DNA from: Chitinophaga qingshengii
GTDB taxonomy: Bacteria; Bacteroidota; Bacteroidia; Chitinophagales; Chitinophagaceae
Assembly: GCF_014529935.1 (NCBI RefSeq)
Contig: NZ_JACVFC010000002.1
Span: 62,001 to 126,000 of the forward strand
Reading direction: 5' to 3'
Length of the DNA: 64,000 bases
The notes under the pieces were generated by a model. The model did no database searches, was not told where the DNA came from, and saw only the letters and a list, made by a program, of their open reading frames with translations. A program made the translations under genes and the position numbers. Below, in pieces: positions 43,841 through 53,900 of the stretch. Every line of letters begins with the position of its first letter. Within the stretch, counting starts at the first letter, position 1.

Positions 43841-46321
43841 ATGACTGATTTAAGTAGATATATCCGTTACACCCCTGCCCTCCGCTTCCTGCAAATCGAT
43901 GATGCCGATGGCGCTCTGCATAGCCTTCCGGAGGACATCTTCCTGCAATATCCCAACACACAGGAACTTTCCATCACTGTAAAAAACCTGACGGTGTTGC
44001 CCGGTTCTCTTTTTACATTACAGCAATTAAAGGTGCTGTCCATCCGGGGAACTAAAGTAAAAGCCATACCAGCAGAAATAGTACAGCTGCAGCAGTTGGA
44101 AAGTATCGACCTCAGTAATGGCAATATGGATTTGAATAAAGGATTGCCACTACTGGCAAAGCTTCCGGCACTGCGTAAACTTTCACTGTATGACTGGCGG
44201 GGATATGCCTTTCCGGAGAATATATACCAGCTGAAGAACCTGACGCAGCTGGTCATTCAAAATAATAAAATGACCGGCAAAGTAAAGGAGATACTGGCAT
44301 TACAACCGGCCATTCCGGCACTCCGTGAGCTGCGTGTTGCCGTTAACCAGGAAGACTATACGCAGTTACTTGCCCTGGAAAATATGCCCCAACTGGACAA
44401 ACTCGATCTGTTAGGGCTGTGGCATATCAACTACTGGAATCTTCATTCGGTGAACAGCGCGTTATCGCTGGCTGTCACCAAACATGTCAACATGTATTAT
44501 GATTTCAGCGATTCCCTACCGGCATTCCGTCACCGGATGAAAGGCAAGACCTATAATGCATCACAGCTGCAGCTGTTGTTTGCATTGCACGTGGAAATGA
44601 TCGCTGCTATCAACCAGTTATTGCCTAACCTCCTGGCACAGGCCATTGCAGACAAAAAACAACCGAGCCTCTACCTGATGGTCAAACCCAAAGGAGAGAG
44701 CCAGAAATCCATCAACGAAAAGCTGGAAAAATACGGGATCAGCGTCAACAGTAAACAAACCGATGCCAACACCATCGTGGTGATTGGTCCGGGTACTACG
44801 ATAGAAGAACTGATGCCTTTACTGGATGCCGGCTGCCAGGTGATTACGGTAGACCAGCTCTCCGAAATACTGATCGGACAAGGCGACCACTGGCTGCTAC
44901 AAGACGACAATGAAGCCGCCAATACACAGCTCATGCGCTTGTTTGCCTCCAATGATCCGGACAACTACCGGCTCGCCTTTGAAATTATTGAAACCGGCGG
45001 TGCCAATAAAATCATACAAACCTTACTGGCTGTGGTGATGCTGGCCCATCCGGATAAAACGATCCATAAAAAAGCAGAAAAACTGTATGACAAATATGGT
45101 TCCCAGGCTTTTCGTCAGTATATAAAAAGCAATAAAATATCACTTCGTGTAGGCGGTAACGTTAACAGCAAACTGCAACGCATTGTGGTGAATAAAGACG
45201 ATGTAGATGAAGTGATGTTCCGTCTCATGTACCAGCTGGTAGCAGGTTCCAACAATAACATCAGCAAGGTCCGCGCAGATGCTTTCAGTATGAAAGGCAT
45301 CGCTAATATTACCCTGCCTCCTGAAGTAGCGTATTTTACACAGATTACCGACTGGGATTTTGAGAACTGCGAAGGTTTTAATATTGAAGCAGCTATTCCT
45401 GTTTTCCAGGAGATGACCAACATGAAGTACCTGCGGCTTAACTCCTGTCATATTCAAATACCCGCTTCCATCAACACACTAACGCAGCTGGAAAGACTGG
45501 AGATAGCGCACAATACCCTGGCCGTAGAAGATTCCCTGCAATCGCTGGTACATCTTCAATACCTGGATGCTACCGGGTTAAAACTACAAAACTGGGATTG
45601 GTTGCAATCGTTGAAAGGTCTTCAGACGCTGATGCTGAGCAACAATCAGCTGACGGCCATTCCGGCAGCGGTGTTCAACATGCAGCAACTTTCCCGCTTT
45701 GAAGTCCGGTATAACAAATTAACAACCGTACCGGAAACCCTGGGTCAGCTGCCTAAATTAGAACACCTGGATTTCAGCAATAACCTGATTAAAACGTTCC
45801 CTTATTTCCTGGGGAAATACAAGAACTCGACCTTGTTATTGCGCTCCAACAAAATACCGGAGATGGACCCACATCAACTGATGGCCGCTACCGGCGGTCA
45901 GCCGGTGGTATGGACCGACCTGAATCTTTCCCGTAACCTGTTGAAACAATTTGAGTTTACCGGCGGTAATATTAAAGTTGATGTCCTGGATATTTCGCAC
46001 AATCAGCTGACGGTATTACATCCTTCGGTGTTTGAGAAACCAATGTCCAGTTTTTACGGGCATCATAACCAGATCAGCATTCTACCGCAAATGCAGCATG
46101 AACGGTTCCGGGATTTCTGGATGCAGCATAACCTGTTGGAGGAGCTACCCGCGCACCTTTCCCATGCACGGATAGAAAACGCGGATTTCAGCCATAACCG
46201 GATTTCATCCGTACATCCTCACTTTGAAATCTATGGCAACGAGAATTATTCCAGGCTTTACTGGAAAGTACATAACAACCCGTTACCTCCAGGTAAAATA
46301 GGCGGTATGTATCTGCGGTAG
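43841..46321 (+). CDS. Leucine-rich repeat protein with a central BRCT-like and helical region
   Basis: The 826 residues fall into four parts. The first LRR block (about 15-235) has the repeat LxxLxxLxIxxNxxxxxP (for example LQQLKVLSIRGTKVKAIPAE). A region at about 272-347 reads like a BRCT fold: LYLMVKPKGESQKSINEKLE, then YGISVNSKQTDANTIVVIG and DAGCQVITVDQLSEIL. A helical HEAT-like segment follows (about 355-430, SNDPDNYRLAFEIIETGG), similar to parts of MolR/WGR-family proteins. A second LRR block (about 490-826) includes LQTLMLSNNQLTAIPAAVFN. There is no signal peptide, so it is cytoplasmic. In this operon it is the likely recognition or scaffold subunit for the MoxR/VWA pair. The BRCT reading is by eye only. 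Confidence 0.8.
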   Translation: MTDLSRYIRYTPALRFLQIDDADGALHSLPEDIFLQYPNTQELSITVKNLTVLPGSLFTLQQLKVLSIRGTKVKAIPAEIVQLQQLESIDLSNGNMDLNKGLPLLAKLPALRKLSLYDWRGYAFPENIYQLKNLTQLVIQNNKMTGKVKEILALQPAIPALRELRVAVNQEDYTQLLALENMPQLDKLDLLGLWHINYWNLHSVNSALSLAVTKHVNMYYDFSDSLPAFRHRMKGKTYNASQLQLLFALHVEMIAAINQLLPNLLAQAIADKKQPSLYLMVKPKGESQKSINEKLEKYGISVNSKQTDANTIVVIGPGTTIEELMPLLDAGCQVITVDQLSEILIGQGDHWLLQDDNEAANTQLMRLFASNDPDNYRLAFEIIETGGANKIIQTLLAVVMLAHPDKTIHKKAEKLYDKYGSQAFRQYIKSNKISLRVGGNVNSKLQRIVVNKDDVDEVMFRLMYQLVAGSNNNISKVRADAFSMKGIANITLPPEVAYFTQITDWDFENCEGFNIEAAIPVFQEMTNMKYLRLNSCHIQIPASINTLTQLERLEIAHNTLAVEDSLQSLVHLQYLDATGLKLQNWDWLQSLKGLQTLMLSNNQLTAIPAAVFNMQQLSRFEVRYNKLTTVPETLGQLPKLEHLDFSNNLIKTFPYFLGKYKNSTLLLRSNKIPEMDPHQLMAATGGQPVVWTDLNLSRNLLKQFEFTGGNIKVDVLDISHNQLTVLHPSVFEKPMSSFYGHHNQISILPQMQHERFRDFWMQHNLLEELPAHLSHARIENADFSHNRISSVHPHFEIYGNENYSRLYWKVHNNPLPPGKIGGMYLR

Positions 46322-46323
46322 AA

Positions 46324-46367
46324 AATAAAACAGGCGGACAAAAATGTCCGCCTGTTTTATTTTTTTA
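46324..46367. terminator. Strong bidirectional terminator
   Basis: A 17-bp perfect stem (46324-46340 with 46345-46361), core ACAGGCGGACA/TGTCCGCCTGT, with an AAAA loop, is followed by TTTTTT and preceded by A-rich sequence. It ends the LRR operon on plus and the phosphoesterase gene (stop 46381) on minus. Confidence 0.92.
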
Positions 46368-46380
46368 TGTAAAAATGTGT

Positions 46381-48237
46381 TTAATAACCGATACAGGCCA
46401 GTTTACCATCCATGGTGCTTACCAGCACTTTCCGGTCGCCAATGGGCAGCACCGCATTCACCAAACAGTTGGACAGTTTATGTTTCCATAATAACGTATG
46501 GTCTTTCGCGTTAACCGCATACACCACACCGGAATGGGTAGGGGTAAAGATCACGCCATCCCTTTCAATGGCAGCCGCAGGATTCAGCTCATAGCCCATT
46601 TCAATGGGTGATTGCCAAAGCAGCTGCATAGTATCAGCAGTAGCAGATACGCCATACAGGTTACCTTCCATGGTTTTAATGAAGGTCTGGCTACTATCTG
46701 CCGACAGTCCGATAGATTCGCGCATTCTCACATCAGCCCTGTTTTTACGCCATATAACGCGGCCGCTTTGCGCATCAAAAGCTGTCATGTAACGGTCCGG
46801 CGCCACGATGAACACACGGCCCTGTGCCCCCACCGGGTAACAGGCCGCCGGTGAAAACATGCGGTTGGAAGCGCCGTTGTTCCATTTCCATTTCAGCGCG
46901 CCGGTAGCAGCGTCAAGGGCATAAAAATCGTTGCCCCAGCTGCCGAAGTACACATTGCCCTGGTATACCAGTGGTTTATCTTCCACAAAACCTTTTACGC
47001 CCTCAAACTCCCATACCAGTTTTCCGGTATTCACATTGATGGCGCGGAAACGCCCGTCAGACGCGCCTACATAGGCGATACCGTTAGCGATCTGCGCACT
47101 GGCTACCACCGGTTTACCGGTTTCAACGCGCCAACGTTGTTTACCATTGGATGCCTGGATACAGTAGATATAATGATCGGAAGAGGCTACCACAATATTA
47201 TCACCGTCTACTACCGGTGTAGCATATACTTTTCCACCGGTTTTGAATGTCCATTTCTTTTTACCGTTACCCGCCTGCAGCGCATATACTTCGCCAGCAG
47301 TATTGGTGGAGATCACCAGGTCTTTGGCCATTGCCATACCGGAACCGATATCGCTGTTATCCTGGAAAGCCCAGCGTACTTTTACTCCCGGGAAAGAATC
47401 ATTCATGGCATATGACGGGCGCTCGAAAGGCGCAGCGTCATAACGGGCATGGTGGCTTTTCAGCGGTCGTACTGTCCACTCACGGTTTTTATGGATCAGC
47501 GGGGTACGTTCTTCAAAGGTAGCTTGCCCGTTGGCAACAGTGATGATATTATATCCACCGATGCTGTCTTTGGCCCGCAGGTTGGAACGGCACATTACAC
47601 CCGGAATATTTTCAAAATCATAGGTCTTGTTGGTATGACCATGACCACAAAGGATCAGCTGGATATTATGTTGTTTCAGGCGATCCAGCGCCTCATACCA
47701 GTTATTGAGGTCCGCGTTTTGCGGGTAGTGGTTGATGTAAATAATCGGTGTGGTGGTATCTTTTGTTTTCAGCAAATTATCGAGCCACACTACATTTTCG
47801 CGGGGTACCTGCCCGGGGCCCATACGCATATTAGGACCGCAGTTGGTACCGATGAACCAATAACCCCCATGTTTAAACGAAAATGTTTCATTGCCGAATA
47901 CGCGGCGGAAGGTGTTACCACCACTTTCAGACCATTTGGTATCATGGTTGCCGGGGATAATGTACCAGGGTTTATTCAGGCTGTCGAGTAAACGTTTAGC
48001 GAGTTTCAGTTCTTCATCCGCGCCAAATTCAGTGATATCTCCTGAAATAATCACAAAAGCAATGGATGGATTCTGATTAATATCGGCCACACTACGTTGT
48101 ACGTCTTCTGCGGCGTTGTCACTGCCTACGTGGATATCGGTCATCAGTGCAAACCGGAAAGGTTGTTGGGCTACTGTCACTGTACTGCATAGGATAAGCA
48201 AGGCAAAGGTGCTCAGCAGGAAAAATTGTCTCATCAT
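46381..48237 (-). CDS. Secreted metallophosphoesterase fused to a PQQ-type beta-propeller
   Basis: The 618 residues carry a signal peptide (about 1-24), a calcineurin-like phosphoesterase domain (about 26-255) and a PQQ/BamB-like propeller (about 285-618). Metal-binding motifs are complete: DIH (34-36), SGD (65-67), GNHD (96-99), INHYPQ and CGHGHTN. The propeller has repeated blade edges such as GKKKWTFKTGGKVYATPVV, GKQRWRVETGKP and GALKWKWNNG. It is periplasmic or surface exposed. The substrate is unknown; relatives cleave phosphodiesters, nucleotides or phospholipid head groups. Its ATG directly follows the TAA of the AI-2E-like gene, so the two form one unit. Confidence 0.88.
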   Translation of the reverse strand: MMRQFFLLSTFALLILCSTVTVAQQPFRFALMTDIHVGSDNAAEDVQRSVADINQNPSIAFVIISGDITEFGADEELKLAKRLLDSLNKPWYIIPGNHDTKWSESGGNTFRRVFGNETFSFKHGGYWFIGTNCGPNMRMGPGQVPRENVVWLDNLLKTKDTTTPIIYINHYPQNADLNNWYEALDRLKQHNIQLILCGHGHTNKTYDFENIPGVMCRSNLRAKDSIGGYNIITVANGQATFEERTPLIHKNREWTVRPLKSHHARYDAAPFERPSYAMNDSFPGVKVRWAFQDNSDIGSGMAMAKDLVISTNTAGEVYALQAGNGKKKWTFKTGGKVYATPVVDGDNIVVASSDHYIYCIQASNGKQRWRVETGKPVVASAQIANGIAYVGASDGRFRAINVNTGKLVWEFEGVKGFVEDKPLVYQGNVYFGSWGNDFYALDAATGALKWKWNNGASNRMFSPAACYPVGAQGRVFIVAPDRYMTAFDAQSGRVIWRKNRADVRMRESIGLSADSSQTFIKTMEGNLYGVSATADTMQLLWQSPIEMGYELNPAAAIERDGVIFTPTHSGVVYAVNAKDHTLLWKHKLSNCLVNAVLPIGDRKVLVSTMDGKLACIGY

Positions 48238-49317
48238 TTAGTCTTTAGGTGCATAGTATTTTGTTTTTTCCAGCCATGAGTTAAAGACAGTATAGAACAC
48301 CGCCAGGATAATGGCGCCTTTGAACATACCCGTAAATCCCCATGCGACCATACCGCCGATAACTCCGAGGAAAAGCACAAGAAACGGAAGTTTTCCGCTT
48401 TTTGCAATGAGAATCGGTTTTAATACACTGTCCAGCACCAACACCCCGGCGCCGTAGATCGCCAGGAAGATAGCCCATCCGGTGCTTCCCTGCATAGCCA
48501 TCCATATAACCAGGGGAATCCAAACCCACAGCGGTCCTACCTGTATCAGTACCAGGAAATACACCACCGCCGCTAATGCCAGGGCGAACGGAATACCGGC
48601 TATTTTAAACCCTATCCAGGAAACGACCGCAGCGGTAAGCGCGGTGCCCATTACACCGATAGAAACACCCTTAACAGCCTGTGCAGTGGCAGCCAGCAGG
48701 GCATAGCCGTCTTTATCACCAAACATGTGGGTCATGGTCGCCCGCACCGGGCGCATCAGCCGGTCGCCACTGACGAGGAAAATAGCAGAAACAACAATGC
48801 CCAGCACTACCTGCAGGGCCATACCCAGAATACCCACCCCTGTCGTCACTACGTGATGTACACTATGCATGATCTGCCTTTCGTAGATACCGGCTGTTTC
48901 CCGTGGACGCAGCTGTAGCTCATGCCAGAACTGCGCAATCTCTTTGCCTACCAGGGGTAAATTGGTGATCCATACGGGCAGGTCCGGAATGCCGTCTTCC
49001 CGCGCCGTCATTAACCACTGCCCTATATCTTTCAGGTGCTGGTTGATGGTAGAAACAGCATAGGCAAAGGGCAGCGCCACTACCGCTACCAGCAAAATGG
49101 AATAGATGACTGCCGTCAGCTTGCGCCGGCCCCCCAGCCATTTTACCCCCTTTTCGTATAGGTTAAACATGGAGACAGAAAAAATAATCGCGAAAGTGAA
49201 CACCCCGAAAAATATCTTCAGGGCGTCGTACAAGGCATACATGAGCCCCAGCAGCAGCAACAGCACAATGATGGTTTCGATGATCCTCCGGGAGGTGGAT
49301 GGAATTCGGGTGCTCAT
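48238..49317 (-). CDS. AI-2E/PerM family membrane protein
   Basis: The 359 residues have about eight membrane segments in the AI-2E family pattern: two near the N-terminus, a soluble segment (about 85-150), then closely spaced TMs with GVSIGVMGTALTAAVVSWIG and a terminal GVIGGMVAWGFTGMFKGAII. Family members have been linked to autoinducer-2 export, Na+/H+ exchange or general permease roles, so the name is not a function. The gene abuts the phosphoesterase gene with no gap, and probably leads the operon. Confidence 0.88.
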   Translation of the reverse strand: MSTRIPSTSRRIIETIIVLLLLLGLMYALYDALKIFFGVFTFAIIFSVSMFNLYEKGVKWLGGRRKLTAVIYSILLVAVVALPFAYAVSTINQHLKDIGQWLMTAREDGIPDLPVWITNLPLVGKEIAQFWHELQLRPRETAGIYERQIMHSVHHVVTTGVGILGMALQVVLGIVVSAIFLVSGDRLMRPVRATMTHMFGDKDGYALLAATAQAVKGVSIGVMGTALTAAVVSWIGFKIAGIPFALALAAVVYFLVLIQVGPLWVWIPLVIWMAMQGSTGWAIFLAIYGAGVLVLDSVLKPILIAKSGKLPFLVLFLGVIGGMVAWGFTGMFKGAIILAVFYTVFNSWLEKTKYYAPKD

Positions 49318-49401
49318 AATCGGAAAACCGGATTTATTTCGGATACAAACAAATTACTAAAAGATTGGCGAATAAGCAATGATCAACAGGGGTTAACAAA
49401 G

Positions 49402-49433
49402 AAGCCCCGGAAACGATATTGTTTCCGGGGCTT
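49402..49433 (-). terminator. Terminator of the fecR-susC-susD operon
   Basis: A 13-bp perfect stem AAGCCCCGGAAAC/GTTTCCGGGGCTT (49402-49414 with 49421-49433) has a 6-nt loop. On the minus strand it is followed by TGTTAACC. It lies 28 bp past the susD stop. Confidence 0.8.
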
Positions 49434-49460
49434 GTAATCGATGAATGGCATCAGGACAAA

Positions 49461-50987
49461 TTACCAGGTATAACCAGGGTTTTGTGAAAGGGCGGGGGCA
49501 TTTTGTATTTCAGAAGGTGGAATGAATAAAAGCAGTTTATCATTGGACCATGGTTGTTTTTCAGGAATCTTCCCCAGTACGTCCGCCGCTTTGCCGGTAC
49601 GTTTCAGATCAAACCAGCGATGTCCCCATTCTACGAATAGCTCCACCCGGCGCTCCTGTGCTACTGCGTCCAGCAGCGCTTCCCCGGAAGCGGCCCTGGT
49701 AGCAGGCAATCCCGCACGGGAACGGATGGTGTTCAGATCGGTGGCGGCTCCGGCAAGGTCGCCTGCATGAGCCCGGGCCTCTGCCCTGATAAGATATTGC
49801 TCTCCCAATCGCAGCACCGTATAATAGGGAGGTATTATTTCCTGGTTCGCTGTGAACCGGGGATATTTGGCGGCAAAGCGGTAACTGATACCATTCCAGG
49901 GAGCCACAGCAGGAGCGGTAAGACTGTCCGTCCATTTATCCAGGCGCTTGTCGCCCGGTTCAAAAGCCTGTACCAGCTGGGCGGTCATGATATAAGGAGC
50001 AATAAACATATAACTGTATTCCCTGAACATGTCCGGCTCCAGCATCATCTCCCGGCTGGCTGGGTCCAGCAGCGATAAACTGGCCTGTGGCATCAGTAAC
50101 CGTGGTTCTTCCATATCGGGCGAAATCCCATCGCCTTCTACAGCATGTTTCATTTGCCAGATCGCTTCAGCACTGCCAGGACCAAAAGTTTTTTCCAGTT
50201 CGGTGAGACTGAACTTTCCACTGTTGATGATGACGGTTGCCTGCGCCACGGCGTCTTCCCATTTTCCCATGTAGAGATATTGGCGCGCCAGTAGCGCTAT
50301 CGCTGCATATTTGTTAGGCCTCACTTTTTCTCCCTGTGTCAGGTTAAAATTGTCCGGCAGTAGTTCAGCCGCTGCTTTGAGGTCTTCCACCATCTGTTCC
50401 CGGACTTTCTCAACCGGCTGGCGTTTTTGCCGGGCTTCTTCCATCACGGCGGTACTCAGCGGCATTGGCACATCTCCGAAATTATTCACCAGGTAAGCAT
50501 AACAAAAAGCCCTGGCAAAACGGCATTCTCCGGTGAGCTGCCTTTTGATGCTGTCTGTGATAACAGGCGCAGTAGTTAACCGGATATTTTCCAGCAAAGC
50601 GTTAGTGAGATAAATCGCCTTGTAGGCACAAGTCCAGAAAATGGGCTGCACCAGTTCATTCTGTAACAGGAGCTTATTGGTATAAAACTGGTAGTCCACC
50701 GCTACGGCCGCGCCGCTGTAAGGATACAATTCATCGGCCAGCAGTCCGCCGTAGACCGTCATATGCCCGTTACTGAAAGTAGGCGTGCCGGTATTCGTCA
50801 TCAGCGTATAATAAATGCCGGACAAGGCGGCAGTAATTTTTTCCGGATCGTTTAACACAACACCGGTATTCACAGAGTTGATCGGCGGATCAATTTCTAT
50901 CAGCTTTTTACATCCGCCTGCCATCGTCAGCAGCACGGCAAGTACTACGGTAACGGTACTACGCTTATATTTAGGATAAACCATCAC
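49461..50987 (-). CDS. SusD/RagB family nutrient-binding outer membrane lipoprotein
   Basis: The 508 residues have a lipoprotein signal with Cys26 (TMAGGCKKLIEIDPP). They continue with the SusD fold: an N-terminal helical TPR-like part (KITAALSGIYYTLM, CAYKAIYLTNALLENI, ECRFARAFCYAYLV) and a C-terminal part ending in WGHRWFDLKRTGKA, the usual SusD signature. SusD forms the lid over the SusC channel and captures the ligand at the cell surface. It starts 9 bp after susC. No glycoside hydrolase is near, but metalloproteases are, so the ligand may be a peptide rather than a glycan (inference). Confidence 0.93.
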   Translation of the reverse strand: MMVYPKYKRSTVTVVLAVLLTMAGGCKKLIEIDPPINSVNTGVVLNDPEKITAALSGIYYTLMTNTGTPTFSNGHMTVYGGLLADELYPYSGAAVAVDYQFYTNKLLLQNELVQPIFWTCAYKAIYLTNALLENIRLTTAPVITDSIKRQLTGECRFARAFCYAYLVNNFGDVPMPLSTAVMEEARQKRQPVEKVREQMVEDLKAAAELLPDNFNLTQGEKVRPNKYAAIALLARQYLYMGKWEDAVAQATVIINSGKFSLTELEKTFGPGSAEAIWQMKHAVEGDGISPDMEEPRLLMPQASLSLLDPASREMMLEPDMFREYSYMFIAPYIMTAQLVQAFEPGDKRLDKWTDSLTAPAVAPWNGISYRFAAKYPRFTANQEIIPPYYTVLRLGEQYLIRAEARAHAGDLAGAATDLNTIRSRAGLPATRAASGEALLDAVAQERRVELFVEWGHRWFDLKRTGKAADVLGKIPEKQPWSNDKLLLFIPPSEIQNAPALSQNPGYTW

Positions 50988-50996
50988 TTTTTTGTT

Positions 50997-53900
50997 TTAG
51001 AAGGATATATTACAACCCAGTGTAACCGTACGGATACTGGGAACAGCGCCTGAAATGTCAGGGTCTACCCCCGCATGGTAGTTGGTCAGCAACCACAGGT
51101 TATCTGCGTTCAGCGTGAATGCCAGTTGCGACATACGGGCTTTGGTTAACCAAGCCTGTGGCATATTCCAGGAAAGCAGCATTCCTTTCAGCCGGAATAC
51201 ATTGATCATTTTATAATTGGCATCTGAGTTATAAAAACGGTCGGGCTCCGTCGTTTTCACAGCCGTCATAGGTGGTAATAGTCCATCGGGCCGGTCGGGT
51301 GACCATTGATGTTCCAGTTGCCAATAAGACATATTACCTAATTCGGTACCATACGCCATATACCCTATCGGTTTAATGACACGTATAAAACTGAATGACG
51401 GTGAAATCCGCCAGCCTTTATACCGGAACGAGGTCTGAAATCCACCGCTGAATGCAGGATTCATATCCAGGAAAACTGCCCGGTCATCATCTGCCGTGCC
51501 TGGTGCAACGCCATAATTGTAGTTAATCTTTCCGTCACCGTTAAGATCCTGGTAATGCCCTTCCCCCGTTTTCGGATCTCTGCCGAGAAAATGGAAAAGT
51601 GCCTGGGCATTCAGGGACTCGCCTACCCTGTAGAGCGTAGCATAAGGCGACAGCTCCAGGCCGGGATAAGCCAGTAACTTGTTGAATTGACGGTTGATGT
51701 TAAAACTGATACTCCAGTTAATATCTTTCCGTTTCAACAACTCGGCATTCACCATCAGGTCTACACCGGCATTTTGCACATTCGCCACCGTATTGGCGGT
51801 AATGGTATTAAAACCTGTGAATAACGGCAACGGATATCCGAGCAACTGGTCGTCACAGCGGTTACGGTACCAATCGCCTATTATGTTGATCTTATCCCAC
51901 ATGCTGAACTCCAGCGCCAGTTCCAGCTTTTTGTTGGTTTGCCAGTGAAACTGATCGTTGGCAACGATCGTTTCCATCAGGGGCGCCACGCCATTGTATT
52001 TCAGCGGCGTATTTTTGATACCATCCGAATATTGCGGATATGCCCACTGTGATAAATATTGATAGTCACCCACACCATCACTTCCGGTAAGGCCATAGCT
52101 ACCGCGCAACTTCAGAAAGCTGACTGCCGCTGGCAACCACTTTCTGACCCAGGATTCTTCACTCATAATCCATCCGGCAGCAATTGCCCAAAAATTACCA
52201 AACTGTTTTCCTGGTCCGAACCGGCTGCTGCCATCCCGGCGGCCACTCAGTGTAACCATATACCGGCCTGCCAGGTTGTAGTCGAGGGAACCGAAAACGC
52301 CCACATATTTGTATTGCCCCACATTATTCCGAACATTTATGCTGGGTGCAGCAGACAGGTCCCGGATCATATCGTCACTGAGATATCCTATGCCGCCGAT
52401 ATAGTTGCTTTTAGTAGTGTTGGACTGATACGTACCTCCCGCCAGCAGATTAAGTACCCCATTGCCAACCGGCTTGTTCCAGTTAAGTTTAGGCTCTACG
52501 GTGAGGTTGCTGATATTCGTACTGCCGGCACTATGCTGCCCCGTAGGAATTGAACCACTCACAGACTTAGGTGCCTCTGCCGACATCGGACTCAAATAAT
52601 CGCTGCTATTGAATGAGCTGTTATAACCGATCTGTGCGGAAAGTTCCAGGCCGTCCATCACAGTGTACCCTGCACTAAATCCTGCGTTGATGCGGTTCGT
52701 TGTGGAAACATAATTCTGTCGCAGCCCTTTGAAGGGATAGTTCTGCCCCACTCTCTTGTATTCCACCCAGTTTAATTTACCCAGGCTGTCATATGCCTCT
52801 GGTTCGTGCGGACGCAGATTGCCCAGCGACCCCAGATTACCGGGGGATGAGTTAACGCTGTTGATATACATGGCGCTGAGAGATGACTTAAACCGGTTGT
52901 TCAGGCTGCGGTTATCCAGTTTTAACAATACGCTGGCCGACTGGTCTCTGGCACTGGAAGGCGTAATGTCGGTTTGCCTGGTATAAGTACCCGACACCAT
53001 ATAGGAGCTGGTGGCAGTACCGCCAGTCAGCCGCGGGTTCACCGTCGTATACAAACCGGTTCCTCCATACATATAACGTTGCCAGTCGGTATAACGCGTA
53101 GTGTCCATCAGGTATAGCTCCGGTGCATAACCATTCTGCCCCGGTACCGGCGAAGGAGTGAGGCCGCTGTTGGCATAGGCTTGCCGGCGCATAGCCAGAT
53201 AGTCTTTTGTATTTAGGTACGGTTGATACTTTACGGCTGTTTTGATACCCTGGGACATATTCATGGAGAAGCGGGTTTTCCCCTGTTGCGTTTTTTTGGT
53301 GGTGATGAGGATCACCCCGTTGGCTCCACGGCTGCCATAGATAGCCGTAGCTCCGGCATCTTTCAGTACCTCGATGGACTCAATATCGTTCACGCCCAGC
53401 CCAAACATCATGTTCAGCCCTCTCCCCATTCCCGACTGATCGAGACCGTCAGATATAATATTCGCATTTCCACGGGGAGACTGTGGCTGCACGTCCAGTA
53501 CAGTTTGCGGTACTCCGTCAATCACAAACAACGGGTCAGATGAAACAAGGCCATTGATGCCGTTTCTACCCCGGACTTCCACCCGTAACGGAGATCCGGG
53601 CGAGTTATTGGCCCGTGTAATCATTAATCCCGGCACCCTGCCTTCCAAAGCCATTAAAGGGTTTTGTACCGGCAAGTCCTGCAGTTCTTTACCGGAAACG
53701 GTGACAATGCTACTCGTATTGAAACGTTTGCTGGTAACCCCGTAGGCTTTTACCACCACTTTATCCAACAGGTTATCTGCCGGTTGCATCATTACATTGA
53801 CAGTGGGTTGCGTAACAATGGCTTTATATTTTTCATACCCTACATAACTGACCAGGATCTCTTCTCCCAGCAACACCCCTTTCAGTTCAAACTCCCCTTT

